A stretch of DNA of 64,000 nt from Symsagittifera roscoffensis (lineage: Eukaryota > Xenacoelomorpha > Acoela > Convolutidae), in contig NW_026970836.1 of NCBI RefSeq assembly GCF_963678635.1, positions 1 through 64,000 on the forward strand, written 5' to 3'. Both the position numbers and the translations under genes were made by a program. Position 1 is the stretch's first letter. Every line of letters begins with the position of its first letter. Under the pieces are notes generated by a model. The model saw nothing but the letters and a program-made list of their open reading frames with translations, was not told the DNA's origin and ran no database searches. Of this stretch, positions 54,101-61,456 are shown in pieces.

Positions 54101-55495
54101 GCTCATCTGGAGGCGATGGTTCTGAGAACCAAGCCGGAAGCCAACCAGTGGCTACACCTGAATCCTAGAGTAGCGGCATTGGGTGCAGATGCTTTTCAGC
54201 AAGGCCCCGTAATGATCACGAAGATACATGCCTACTTGTTGAAGGAGGTGAACCTGGCGGAAAATGCTGGAGAAAAGACTGCTGAGTTTGTGAACAGAAT
54301 GTGTCAGATTACTCTGGAAACCTTCTGGACCCAGGAAGTAAAGGGACAGGAGGGATTTGAAAGGACAGACAGCATGATAGAAGGGTTGGGAGCCGGATGG
54401 ACCGCGTCCTTCTTGGCAAAAGTTTACCCGAAAGTCTCGCACTATTTGATAAAGGAATTCCTCCAAGCAGTAGTGAGAGTATCAATAACGGAATTAATAG
54501 CCTTGTTCGTGACATTCGGAGCGGATAGTTTCGTGAAAGGACCAGCGATACTGCTTACGGATGGAATACAGAACCTGCGACTAGACGGACTTCTGACATT
54601 GATCGCAATAACCCACGGAAACTTGGGAGGACTAATGAAACTGGCACGTTGTCCAGAGCAGATGAAAGAGAGAGTGAGGAATCTGGATATGAAGAAATCC
54701 ACGGACTCGTGGAACAAAATAAGAGACCTGAGACACACTCTTATCCAATACCTCTTGCAGCAAAATCGCTTTGGAACCGGAGAAGACGAGACAATTGAAA
54801 GAGAGGAAGATGTTAGACGACATGTTGGAGGCATGCCGCTATTAACAGATTTGAGCTTAGCTATGAGAACCGATCCCTTGGCGCTGATCAGAGGAGTCAC
54901 GGAGTTCGTGACAGTGATCTATGGACCAGCAGTCACGTTTGCGTTCCCTGACGTTAAAGTGGAAGCATATAGGAGGTCGGTGCTGCACCTGAACCTCATA
55001 TCGGCAGTGGACGGTAGTACACTGAACTGGTGTGAGCAGAACACATTGCGGGAACTCATGAGTGAAGATCTGTTGTTTGCGAAGATATCAGAGCCAGAAA
55101 TGACGATCATCAATTTTGACGATCACTTCCGTGACCGCATGGGAGAAGTAGAAAGAGGACACATCGAGGTGTTTCCAAATCTTTGGAATCTGAGACCCTA
55201 TGACAAAACGAATGGTGAAATAACCAGAGTGCCTCGTCTCACTGCAGCATACCACAAGGTGAGAGAAGAAACGAAGGACTGGGGCGATTACAAGAAGCTA
55301 CCGGAGGCAATCCCTGAATTCCTTATAATAAGAAGGATGTTGCTCGGAGCAGTCTCCGTGGTACAAACTCCTAGGTTGAGAGCATTCGAAACCAATGAAA
55401 GGAGAATAGGGAATTTCGTGGGAACGATGGATCCATACTTCGTAGGGAGAAATGCCGCCGTGTTACAGTACACACGATTTGCATACACGGATTAA
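51119..55495 (+). CDS. Large SGNH/GDSL-hydrolase-containing protein, 1458 aa
   Basis: From the first ATG: a low-complexity head, a coiled coil (about 50-115), a linker, and an SGNH hydrolase domain (about 285-465). The domain shows block I GDSL at 296-299, an FGGAT block II and GTND (block III) at 345-348. Block V is DGIH at 441-444. These supply the expected Ser, Gly, Asn and Asp/His residues. SGNH enzymes are esterases, often removing acetyl groups from sugars or lipids. CR1-type LINEs carry one in ORF1, but I know of none established in gypsy elements. A second region (about 760-1000) has GIND at 807-810 and similar strand spacing, perhaps a diverged second SGNH-like fold. The remaining 450 residues are unassigned. 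No signal peptide or membrane segment is seen. Confidence 0.75.
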   Translation: MPMPSKPKPGLTRMHREMNSEATSSGSPLRAAVPPKRAKVTQKVQTNQTIQDLDEMNDQLRSTKKELDEMTRSMLQMEEDRDMWRKLFEDCNKKQGQGIERLRQEYKERSEQVALTTAVEKVIPARDIPRGQSPMELLTPREMSQTTETRLPAETNRVTIPDPSDTLGDPVVEQTVRKLIETAGRLVANKNAPGSGVTAPYGTIDDTVQLSQTVIRQGIKNVTPLMGSSRIPERKVRKMPVKKVSRVIDVQKNNQLKYNFTGVPETDPRACFNRATWSPAVNLQQPPLGTSHLILGDSLVRVLSNLRTSWVTTVMAFGGATIAQLYRMVQLMNPGKIPNVMILVGTNDISRGSDEQEALWESMMVCLLTTLWQKFSCAVLTVFTVPMNTRSLTASGRRHDEGVMRWNNILRNLANRNAGRMILMDIEHELRAMDQARLTTDGIHFDSIEGQAWLNRVFQERLEELEAELFDTGVLKGEGTVSDAVITTFVPPSLETRLGTVPAVTIYRQQSSSEPGRRTDVQDRLGEAPMRRTIHPRRRIGPVNHPIEEVAGTSRSDTRSETTSTSREERPSRGSLLWSRSIPSPWHIYKDELMRLDLQRVSFIEDARRMLNGAMLSVSKLYSITGVDWLIAASINFSSTTALRFADLEGLPSNNTMGPVNARPLQDVRLNHDEGNREERPGRFLTARAPIGQHVKIFRQLTTPPGHVKERVYPKLVNQDGDAQRYGGLTAIKKDETIFAAYDKAEMRKAKIMVVANSEFVYTSKSLFWPDVIMLAAVDLDLLQSVSLAIGVQRQTEMNPITIVFAGINDHLHSRGFLSRLRDPATAENAVWPAIKDILESMGEVVDATKEGSFNKVALRVVFALSPGYAHLPDGLKFVYAMVALLSEGKYDVIISAPNRMIEMENLRPLKAELPAVWSDISNAMRGFKDHALHMLVLDEVLGLELSNFSRQLKLKPGIDDDHRVITAMSNDLWFRAMEVASEDTRRKNSRETRAHLEAMVLRTKPEANQWLHLNPRVAALGADAFQQGPVMITKIHAYLLKEVNLAENAGEKTAEFVNRMCQITLETFWTQEVKGQEGFERTDSMIEGLGAGWTASFLAKVYPKVSHYLIKEFLQAVVRVSITELIALFVTFGADSFVKGPAILLTDGIQNLRLDGLLTLIAITHGNLGGLMKLARCPEQMKERVRNLDMKKSTDSWNKIRDLRHTLIQYLLQQNRFGTGEDETIEREEDVRRHVGGMPLLTDLSLAMRTDPLALIRGVTEFVTVIYGPAVTFAFPDVKVEAYRRSVLHLNLISAVDGSTLNWCEQNTLRELMSEDLLFAKISEPEMTIINFDDHFRDRMGEVERGHIEVFPNLWNLRPYDKTNGEITRVPRLTAAYHKVREETKDWGDYKKLPEAIPEFLIIRRMLLGAVSVVQTPRLRAFETNERRIGNFVGTMDPYFVGRNAAVLQYTRFAYTD

Positions 55496-55579
55496 GCGAC
55501 GAGAAGGCGAATAAGCAACGCCGCTACTCCCAAGCCTGGAAGATTTGATGAGGAATGGAAAGGACTAGGCTTAGCTCCG

Positions 55580-57010
55580 ATGAGAATGAGAGGCAGGACA
55601 GAATTGCCTGAAGCCTCATTAATCCTGACCAGTGTGAAAAAGGAGATGAAAGTGGGAGGAATATTGCAGACGAGAACCTTCCTAGCACCCTTCGGCTGTG
55701 AAGAAATCAAAGTGGTCCATGGAGAAGAGGAAGACAAATCAGCCGGTACATTGCTCATACCGAGATTCCAGGAAGAAGCCGACAATGACGAACAAGGACC
55801 ATCGAGCTCGAACAAGGATAAGTCAGAAGGAGATGACGGACAGGGTGGAAGCCGTCAGACTGAAGAACCCATGCAACAAGATCAAGCTGGTGGGGAAGAC
55901 GACAGGGCATCGACAGGAGGAACATCCAGCCTGGATTTCAATATCTTCAGTGATCTTGAAAATAATGCAGACACGTTGGAAACGACTGAGCCAGCGGATG
56001 AAGGCATCTCGACACTGGAGCCTCCGTCAGCCTTTGAGGAAATGAAACGGAATTTGCCGGAGAGCAGCTCTCCTGGCAATTCAAGAAATAACGACCAGAG
56101 AATCCTCATGGAATCACCTCGGAGGAGAAGAATAGAGGCCTCAGCCAGAGTACCTTTCTTGGGAACGCTGCCCGAAGAGGAATGGGAAGTACATCACCGA
56201 GACCACGAGAGTAGGACGGGATGTAAGCTGGACAGAGTGGCGTTTATGGAAGAAGTCTGGACGGTGATTCACAGCTATGGGACCCAGTCCATCCTCAAAA
56301 CAGGTCTCAATCAACCCTTGATGAGAGAAGTACTTGACAAGCTTGATGAGTGTGAAGGGAGACGGAGTGAGTTATTGATCGACTCAGCCACTGATGAGAA
56401 TGAAGCGAATTCTCCCATCAAGATGACACCGCAGGACGATGAAGGAGAGGTGGTGTACCTGTCAAGAACCAGGAGAGGGACGATGCGATCGAAAATGGTG
56501 ATTGATAAAATCAATGCGATGAAACTGAAGTTAGGCAGCAGAGTGATGCCGAGGAGAATTGGAAAGACGAAAGTGGATTCAGAAATATCGATGAAAGCTG
56601 GCAACTCAGCGAAAGGAAAACGAGTCGAGGAAGTCATGGATTTGGGGCAAGGTGATTATCAATTGTCTGGCACAGATAGAGTATTAACTGATATAGCGAT
56701 GGTGCCACCCATTCTCATGGCGGGGATAAAGTCAACCGGTTATAAATCCAAAAGGAGTGACCGCACTCTGACTGGAGCAAATTTAGAAATGGAAATACTC
56801 AGCCAATGTGGAGAGAGCAAAATGAGGGACTTCAAGCCATCTCCCATGAATCATGGAAAGGGAAGTGTTGCAGGACAACTAACACCAGTGGAATACAACC
56901 GACTAACCGTGTCGGAGACAGTGTCGATAGATGAACCCACTGGTGGATACATGGAGATGTTGGAATACCGGAACTCGGCTAGAGGGTATGTAATGGCCCT
57001 GGAAGACTAA
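55580..57010 (+). CDS. Unrecognised acidic protein, 476 aa
   Basis: ATG to TAA with no recognised domain. The first quarter is ordered-looking, then comes a long acidic, Ser/Gly/Glu/Asp-rich disordered stretch (about 50-170). A more ordered part follows, with a basic RRRR cluster near 180 and Lys/Arg-rich segments near 310-345. It sits 84 bases after the SGNH ORF and 6 bases before the next ATG. It could be a phosphoprotein-like scaffold or RNA-binding partner, but that is only from composition. Confidence 0.6.
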   Translation: MRMRGRTELPEASLILTSVKKEMKVGGILQTRTFLAPFGCEEIKVVHGEEEDKSAGTLLIPRFQEEADNDEQGPSSSNKDKSEGDDGQGGSRQTEEPMQQDQAGGEDDRASTGGTSSLDFNIFSDLENNADTLETTEPADEGISTLEPPSAFEEMKRNLPESSSPGNSRNNDQRILMESPRRRRIEASARVPFLGTLPEEEWEVHHRDHESRTGCKLDRVAFMEEVWTVIHSYGTQSILKTGLNQPLMREVLDKLDECEGRRSELLIDSATDENEANSPIKMTPQDDEGEVVYLSRTRRGTMRSKMVIDKINAMKLKLGSRVMPRRIGKTKVDSEISMKAGNSAKGKRVEEVMDLGQGDYQLSGTDRVLTDIAMVPPILMAGIKSTGYKSKRSDRTLTGANLEMEILSQCGESKMRDFKPSPMNHGKGSVAGQLTPVEYNRLTVSETVSIDEPTGGYMEMLEYRNSARGYVMALED

Positions 57011-57016
57011 AAAGCC

Positions 57017-58543
57017 ATGGAGGGTTATCTGGAAATGATGTTGCAAGGCACCACCCTCAAGCAGAAGGCGTATGGAACTTTGGCGTCGTCTGACATACAG
57101 GCGGAAACAATCGAGCAGTTAGTGAGCCTTCCATGGAAAGCAGTAGTATTGAGGTATTTCGAAGAAGAAATGAGGACTACGCCAAGAATACATGCTCTCG
57201 TGGCAGTACCTTACGTAAGAACAGAGTTACAACTCAGGTTCGCCTGGTGCATGATGGGACTGACTCGTGAAGAATATGATTCAGAAGAAAGGAAAAGATC
57301 AAAGGAGGAAAAAGTTTTCCTTATGACGAATCTGAGGGATCTGATAGTCCAGGAGGGAGCAGCAGTAGCGTGTGCGAAGCGGAGAGACGCTCTCTGTTTC
57401 ATTCGATTCCTGATAGAGCAGATTTCAGTACCTGCATTAAACACTTGTGTTAAAATGTTGAGGGAAGGCGATGAGCAAACGAAAGCCTTGTTCTTGCTAG
57501 CGTTGCTGGATATGCAGCAGAGTAAACCGATGAGGGTAAACATGAAAGAACCTGAAGAATTGGAACCCATGAAAAAGATAGACGAGATCAGGAGATTCTC
57601 AAACAAGGAGTTGAGACTCACTAAAGAATCTATGGGAGCATTGCCGAAATCCAGTGAATACTGTGGACCGATCAAGAAGAAGTCATATAGCTACGTATCC
57701 GGGATCATAGGGATAGCGTACAATCCTTTCCTGAGTGAAGACATACGCGATTGCTTCTTTGATTATGAGCAGGCGGTGTTACTAAGATTCTGGACGTCCA
57801 GAATTGTAACGATTAAGAGCGTTAACAATCCACAGGCCAAATTGGGATTGGTCTTGGAAGAAGAGGTGACTGCACCTTCAGTACCAAAATCCGACAAGAG
57901 AGTGGAGTTTGGGTTGGGATTCTCAGATGAATTACTGAGAACGAGCTTGATGACAGTGTGGGAATTGATGAGGCCATCATGGTGTCCTAGTCCCAACGCT
58001 GACTCAATATTACGGGCGACACAAGACGTACAGAGGGAACTGAATGCAGACTGTAACCTGCGTGACCTCAACATCATATATAATGTGATGATAACAGCCT
58101 CTAAGAGCAACGGAGAAGATAAAGTAGAGTTGCCTGGCTGGGGACCGGAAGACTGGGTCAAACCTGGTAGCTGTCTGGCGGAAGTCTGTGGACTGGAGGG
58201 CCATGTTTGTGGAGGTCTAGACTGTGTGAAAACCCTGGAGAAACAACACAAGCAATTGACAGTATTGTTTGGAAATGTAGTGATGAAAGCAAGAACGGAG
58301 ACGGAACTGATAGCAGATTGCCATGGAGGAACCGATGTGAATCTAGTGACTGCACTAGGATTCTACAGCATGTTTGGTTCTTTAGAGTCACTATTGAATC
58401 TAGAACAGAAAAATGAGATGGTCACAGCCATCAGCGTAGAAGTATTTCCAGGAGTTCTGCAGACTGAGCAGAAATATCTAAGGAAAATGGAGGGAAGCAA
58501 TCGAAACAGAGATGAGCATCAGACACAGCGAAACTTATTGTAG
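57017..58543 (+). CDS. Unrecognised protein, 508 aa
   Basis: Starts at GCCATGG, a good eukaryotic context, six bases after the previous stop. The product is mixed alpha/beta in appearance and globular throughout, with a Cys/His-containing patch near 395-440 (CLAEVCGLEGHVCGGLDC, later DCHGG) that could bind a metal. No signal peptide or transmembrane segment. I do not recognise the family. The compact packing and lack of low-complexity sequence point to a real, selected protein. It overlaps the next ORF by 32 bases in another frame. Confidence 0.6.
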   Translation: MEGYLEMMLQGTTLKQKAYGTLASSDIQAETIEQLVSLPWKAVVLRYFEEEMRTTPRIHALVAVPYVRTELQLRFAWCMMGLTREEYDSEERKRSKEEKVFLMTNLRDLIVQEGAAVACAKRRDALCFIRFLIEQISVPALNTCVKMLREGDEQTKALFLLALLDMQQSKPMRVNMKEPEELEPMKKIDEIRRFSNKELRLTKESMGALPKSSEYCGPIKKKSYSYVSGIIGIAYNPFLSEDIRDCFFDYEQAVLLRFWTSRIVTIKSVNNPQAKLGLVLEEEVTAPSVPKSDKRVEFGLGFSDELLRTSLMTVWELMRPSWCPSPNADSILRATQDVQRELNADCNLRDLNIIYNVMITASKSNGEDKVELPGWGPEDWVKPGSCLAEVCGLEGHVCGGLDCVKTLEKQHKQLTVLFGNVVMKARTETELIADCHGGTDVNLVTALGFYSMFGSLESLLNLEQKNEMVTAISVEVFPGVLQTEQKYLRKMEGSNRNRDEHQTQRNLL

Positions 58544-59726
58544 ACCATCAGGAGCACGATATTTGGTGGGTTCAACGTTGGCTCCAATGTGCAAGAGCAG
58601 GTATCCTTTACATTTCGTAGCTGTGGACGTGAAGAGTACAAGAACGATTGTAGATCAAGCCTTCTCAGTGCCGAAGTGTGTGAGATTGGCGAGAATGTCT
58701 GAAAAGTCTTACGAGTTACTATGTAAGATGTTCTCAGCAATTCTAGAGAGAACCAAAGAAGAGTTGGAGTCAATACTAGGAAAGAAATTCATGGGATATG
58801 TGAGCGGGAACTTCAGTGACTTCGAAAAACAGAAACAGAGAGGATCAACTGTCACAGATTACAATGCAGTAGATGAGAATGATGAAATCCACCGAGTGAT
58901 GATGGAAGTGGAACCATTGCTGGAAGCTTCGGGAAAACGTAATTGGAGGAGCATCATGTTGACGCATGACGAGTTTCCTTGCCACTGCTTGCTGCAGACC
59001 TGGTGGTATCCCAAGCGTAGTAATCTGATGTTGATCTGGGACTCTGGAGAGCTGCTCTCCATGGGTTTACCAGATTCATCACAGCCCGTAACAATAGTGA
59101 TAGTGGGAGTTATGATGGCGATACGATGGCTGGAAGCTCATGTGAGAGAAAATAATAGACAGGAGGCGCCGACGAGAGAACAATTGCGGAAATTAGATTG
59201 TCTAAAAGATTTCGATCTTTTTGAGACAATGTGCAAGGTTCTAAACATTCCGATGGAAGTGAAGAAGATATGGGCGAGAAAACGATTGATGCCATGGTTC
59301 AGAGCCAACATGACTGCATGGTTGTACGAGTATGCGAAAAAGCATATGTCGAAGCACGGCAGGGTGTACAGTGAATATCAGCTGGACATTGGGGCAGGAG
59401 CTTTCAATCGAACTCTCGTGACTCATCGGAATGCAGTGACCACCGCCGTGAAAAGAATTTCCAGAACGAGTGAGCGTGGTGGAAATGAGAAGGCAGAGAT
59501 GCTGAAAGAAGATTTGGAGAGAAACGTGACGTTGTGTCTCCACAACAGTTTCTGCAGAAACAGAGAATCCAACGTGGATCCCCTACCTTGCTGTAAGCAG
59601 AGGGTAGAAGAGCAGAAGTGTTGGAGGACGGCTTCCAACAGCGTCAGGATAGCCAACGATGTGCTACAAGACACGGAAACCGAAAGTGCGGAGTCAGTAT
59701 CACAGGAGGAAGAAATGGAACATTGA
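58512..59726 (+). CDS. Unrecognised protein, 404 aa
   Basis: Begins inside the end of the preceding ORF. The product is globular, basic overall, with a hydrophobic segment near 195-212 (PVTIVIVGVMMAIRWL) that is too charged around its edges to call a membrane anchor with confidence. A Cys-rich stretch lies near the C-terminus (CLHNSFCRNRE, then CCKQRVEEQKCW), followed by an acidic tail. No signal peptide, so it is not a typical envelope protein. It is the last long ORF of the element. Family unknown. Confidence 0.6.
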   Translation: MSIRHSETYCRPSGARYLVGSTLAPMCKSRYPLHFVAVDVKSTRTIVDQAFSVPKCVRLARMSEKSYELLCKMFSAILERTKEELESILGKKFMGYVSGNFSDFEKQKQRGSTVTDYNAVDENDEIHRVMMEVEPLLEASGKRNWRSIMLTHDEFPCHCLLQTWWYPKRSNLMLIWDSGELLSMGLPDSSQPVTIVIVGVMMAIRWLEAHVRENNRQEAPTREQLRKLDCLKDFDLFETMCKVLNIPMEVKKIWARKRLMPWFRANMTAWLYEYAKKHMSKHGRVYSEYQLDIGAGAFNRTLVTHRNAVTTAVKRISRTSERGGNEKAEMLKEDLERNVTLCLHNSFCRNRESNVDPLPCCKQRVEEQKCWRTASNSVRIANDVLQDTETESAESVSQEEEMEH

Positions 59727-60186
59727 TGAATGGTCGAGAAAACAAGAGGCAACAAGAAAGAAAATTAGAAGAATTTAGAAGTTTTAGAACTTCTAAACGA
59801 TGAAAAAAGAAGAGAACAAAGGAGTGATGAAGAAAACTTAAAACTCAGAATTGTTTTATGTGTGTGAAAAACTCAAGTGAGAAACCAAGCAACCAAGTTG
59901 TAATTGAAAACTGAAACATTTAGTTGAGTTTTGAAATTGTTGCATTTATAAATTTGCATTTTGATTTTAGCAGAAGTGGCTTTAGAGACACTCACTTATT
60001 ATTTATTTAGAAAGGCTTAAGGGAAGAGTATATTTAAATATTCCAGCCTGCATGATTGTTTTTAATCACTTAGGAAGACTGATCACTTTGTGGTGACGTG
60101 GAAGGCTTGAGTAATCTCTCGAAGAGGGAGATTGTTTCGTTGTTCTTTCTAACCACAAAGTTTCTTAGTTTTAATATTACAGGACA
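59727..60186 (+). other. Region after the last long ORF
   Basis: A-rich then T-rich noncoding sequence. It ends in an acceptor-like TTTTAATATTACAG at 60181-60182, directly before a small ORF. Confidence 0.45.
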
Positions 60187-60381
60187 ATGACAAGCAAGAT
60201 TTCCGAAGGGAAGAAGCATAATAGGATAATTTTAGCTTGTTGGTTGGCAGGACTGTCCTGCAAGCCAACACCTTTTAAATATAAGAGAAGAAGTTTTAAT
60301 CGGGACATTGACACTGGAAGTCAGAAAATATGTTTTATCTTAGGTTGTATCCTCAATGTGCAGATTAATGAGAGAATTTGA
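60187..60381 (+). CDS. Small ORF near 3' LTR, 64 aa
   Basis: ATG lies four bases after an acceptor-like ATTACAG. The product is basic and has a Cys-containing hydrophobic middle (IILACWLAGLSCKPTP) and a second hydrophobic stretch (ICFILGCILNVQI). It could be a product of a spliced message, as small accessory proteins of retroviruses are, or chance. Not recognised. Confidence 0.3.
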   Translation: MTSKISEGKKHNRIILACWLAGLSCKPTPFKYKRRSFNRDIDTGSQKICFILGCILNVQINERI

Positions 60382-60533
60382 AGGCTATAATGATGTAGTA
60401 TGATGCCATTTATATTCTGCAGTGAGTCGATGTGACGTGGATAAAAGTAATTTCGTGCATTTTGTAAATTCTGTTCGATGACACTGTAACCATTTTACGA
60501 ACATTGCGCGATTCAATGAGGACATTGACCGGA
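60382..60533 (+). other. Short 3' noncoding stretch before the purine tract
   Basis: No frame or motif of note. Ends in GACATTGACCGGA before the purine tract. Confidence 0.4.
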
Positions 60534-60547
60534 CTGTCCGGGGAGTA
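60534..60547 (+). promoter_or_regulatory. Candidate polypurine tract
   Basis: CTGTCCGGGGAGTA ends exactly at the 3' LTR. Its GGGGAG core stands where LTR elements place the plus-strand primer. Near-identical copies lie inside pol (47288, 47354, 47420) and in the integrase ORF (49850). Confidence 0.65.
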
Positions 60548-61456
60548 TGTGACATTCGACCAGAATGGCCAAAATGCAATTTGTGCAGAATTCGGAATTT
60601 TAGCAGTAAGCCTTCCGGATTGGTGGTTTTTAAGAACTAAGAGCGTTATTGGAACGTTTGGCCAGACGGTGAGGGCTGGAATATTCTAGTATTTTAAAAT
60701 TTCAAAAATTCGAATGATGACGTCACATTTCTGAGAAATGCTGAAACGGCCATTTTGACAAAAAACGAGAGAGAAGACACAACAACTTTATCTGCGATTG
60801 CGAACAGGACGAAAATCGAGATTAAAAAACGACAACATAGCAGAGAACGTTCCGAGTTGCAACTATTGTGCTGCTACAATAGTTGCAAGGCCGTTGCGAG
60901 CAACGGTGAAGGGTGAGAAACCAGCCTTCCGGATTAGGAGGAAATCAAGATTAACGAGCTTGATTCAGCGGATTCGTCAATCCGGAAGGGTAAAGGAACT
61001 AGAACTTTTATCCTGTTGCATAAACTTTTAGCTTCCTGTCATGTCCTGACATGAATTTAATTAATATCTAGATTCATTTTGATAAGGATGAGAAGCTAGG
61101 AGTTGGGGGAAAGGGTTGATCCATCTTCGATGGAGATGATGATTTTTATCTACTGAACAAAAACAATAGTAATATAATAAGTAGTAACCCTGTTTTTAGG
61201 AGTGACCTCGTGGTCTGGGGATACTGAGACCCAGCCATGAGCTCACTATTTGCATGTAATTAAGTTAATTTGAGCGTTCTGGTCGAAGCCGGAGAACAGT
61301 AACGTTTTTGTCGACCCGATGTTAGAAAGACCACCGAAAAGTACTGGCTTGGTAGAGACGGTGAAAAGCATGCAAAGCTCTGTTTAGACGCTAGCCAGTC
61401 GTCTTAAGACTTAGTTTTGTTATCCGTCGATATGTATCTTCCGGGCGAATGTTACA
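60548..61456 (+). repeat. 3' LTR of giant element, 909 bp
   Basis: Same length as the 5' LTR with about four base differences. It carries the same hairpin at 60925-60989. The near-identity dates the insertion as recent in evolutionary terms. Confidence 0.95.
60925..60989 (+). other. Conserved 65-nt hairpin, 3' LTR copy
   Basis: Identical in sequence to the 5' LTR hairpin. Confidence 0.7.

Larger units (their letters stand above)
28564..61456 (+). mobile_element. Giant Ty3/gypsy-type LTR element, about 32.9 kb
   Basis: Two 909-bp LTRs beginning TGTGAC and ending GTTACA enclose gag, protease/RT/RNase H and integrase ORFs and a block of six more ORFs. The whole element is clearly GC-richer than both flanks. 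The two LTRs differ at only about four positions, so insertion is recent. The target duplication is unclear: AATT lies left of the element and ATTC right, so only a 3-4 base match can be claimed depending on where the ends are drawn. A leader-plus-gag segment is present three times in tandem; the first two gag copies are partial and broken, while the rest looks largely whole. Ordinary gypsy elements are 5-12 kb, so this one is exceptional in size. Confidence 0.9.

Noticed and set aside
58512-59726. Reading the last long ORF as an envelope glycoprotein
   Set aside because: It has no signal peptide, and its single hydrophobic segment is not a convincing membrane anchor.
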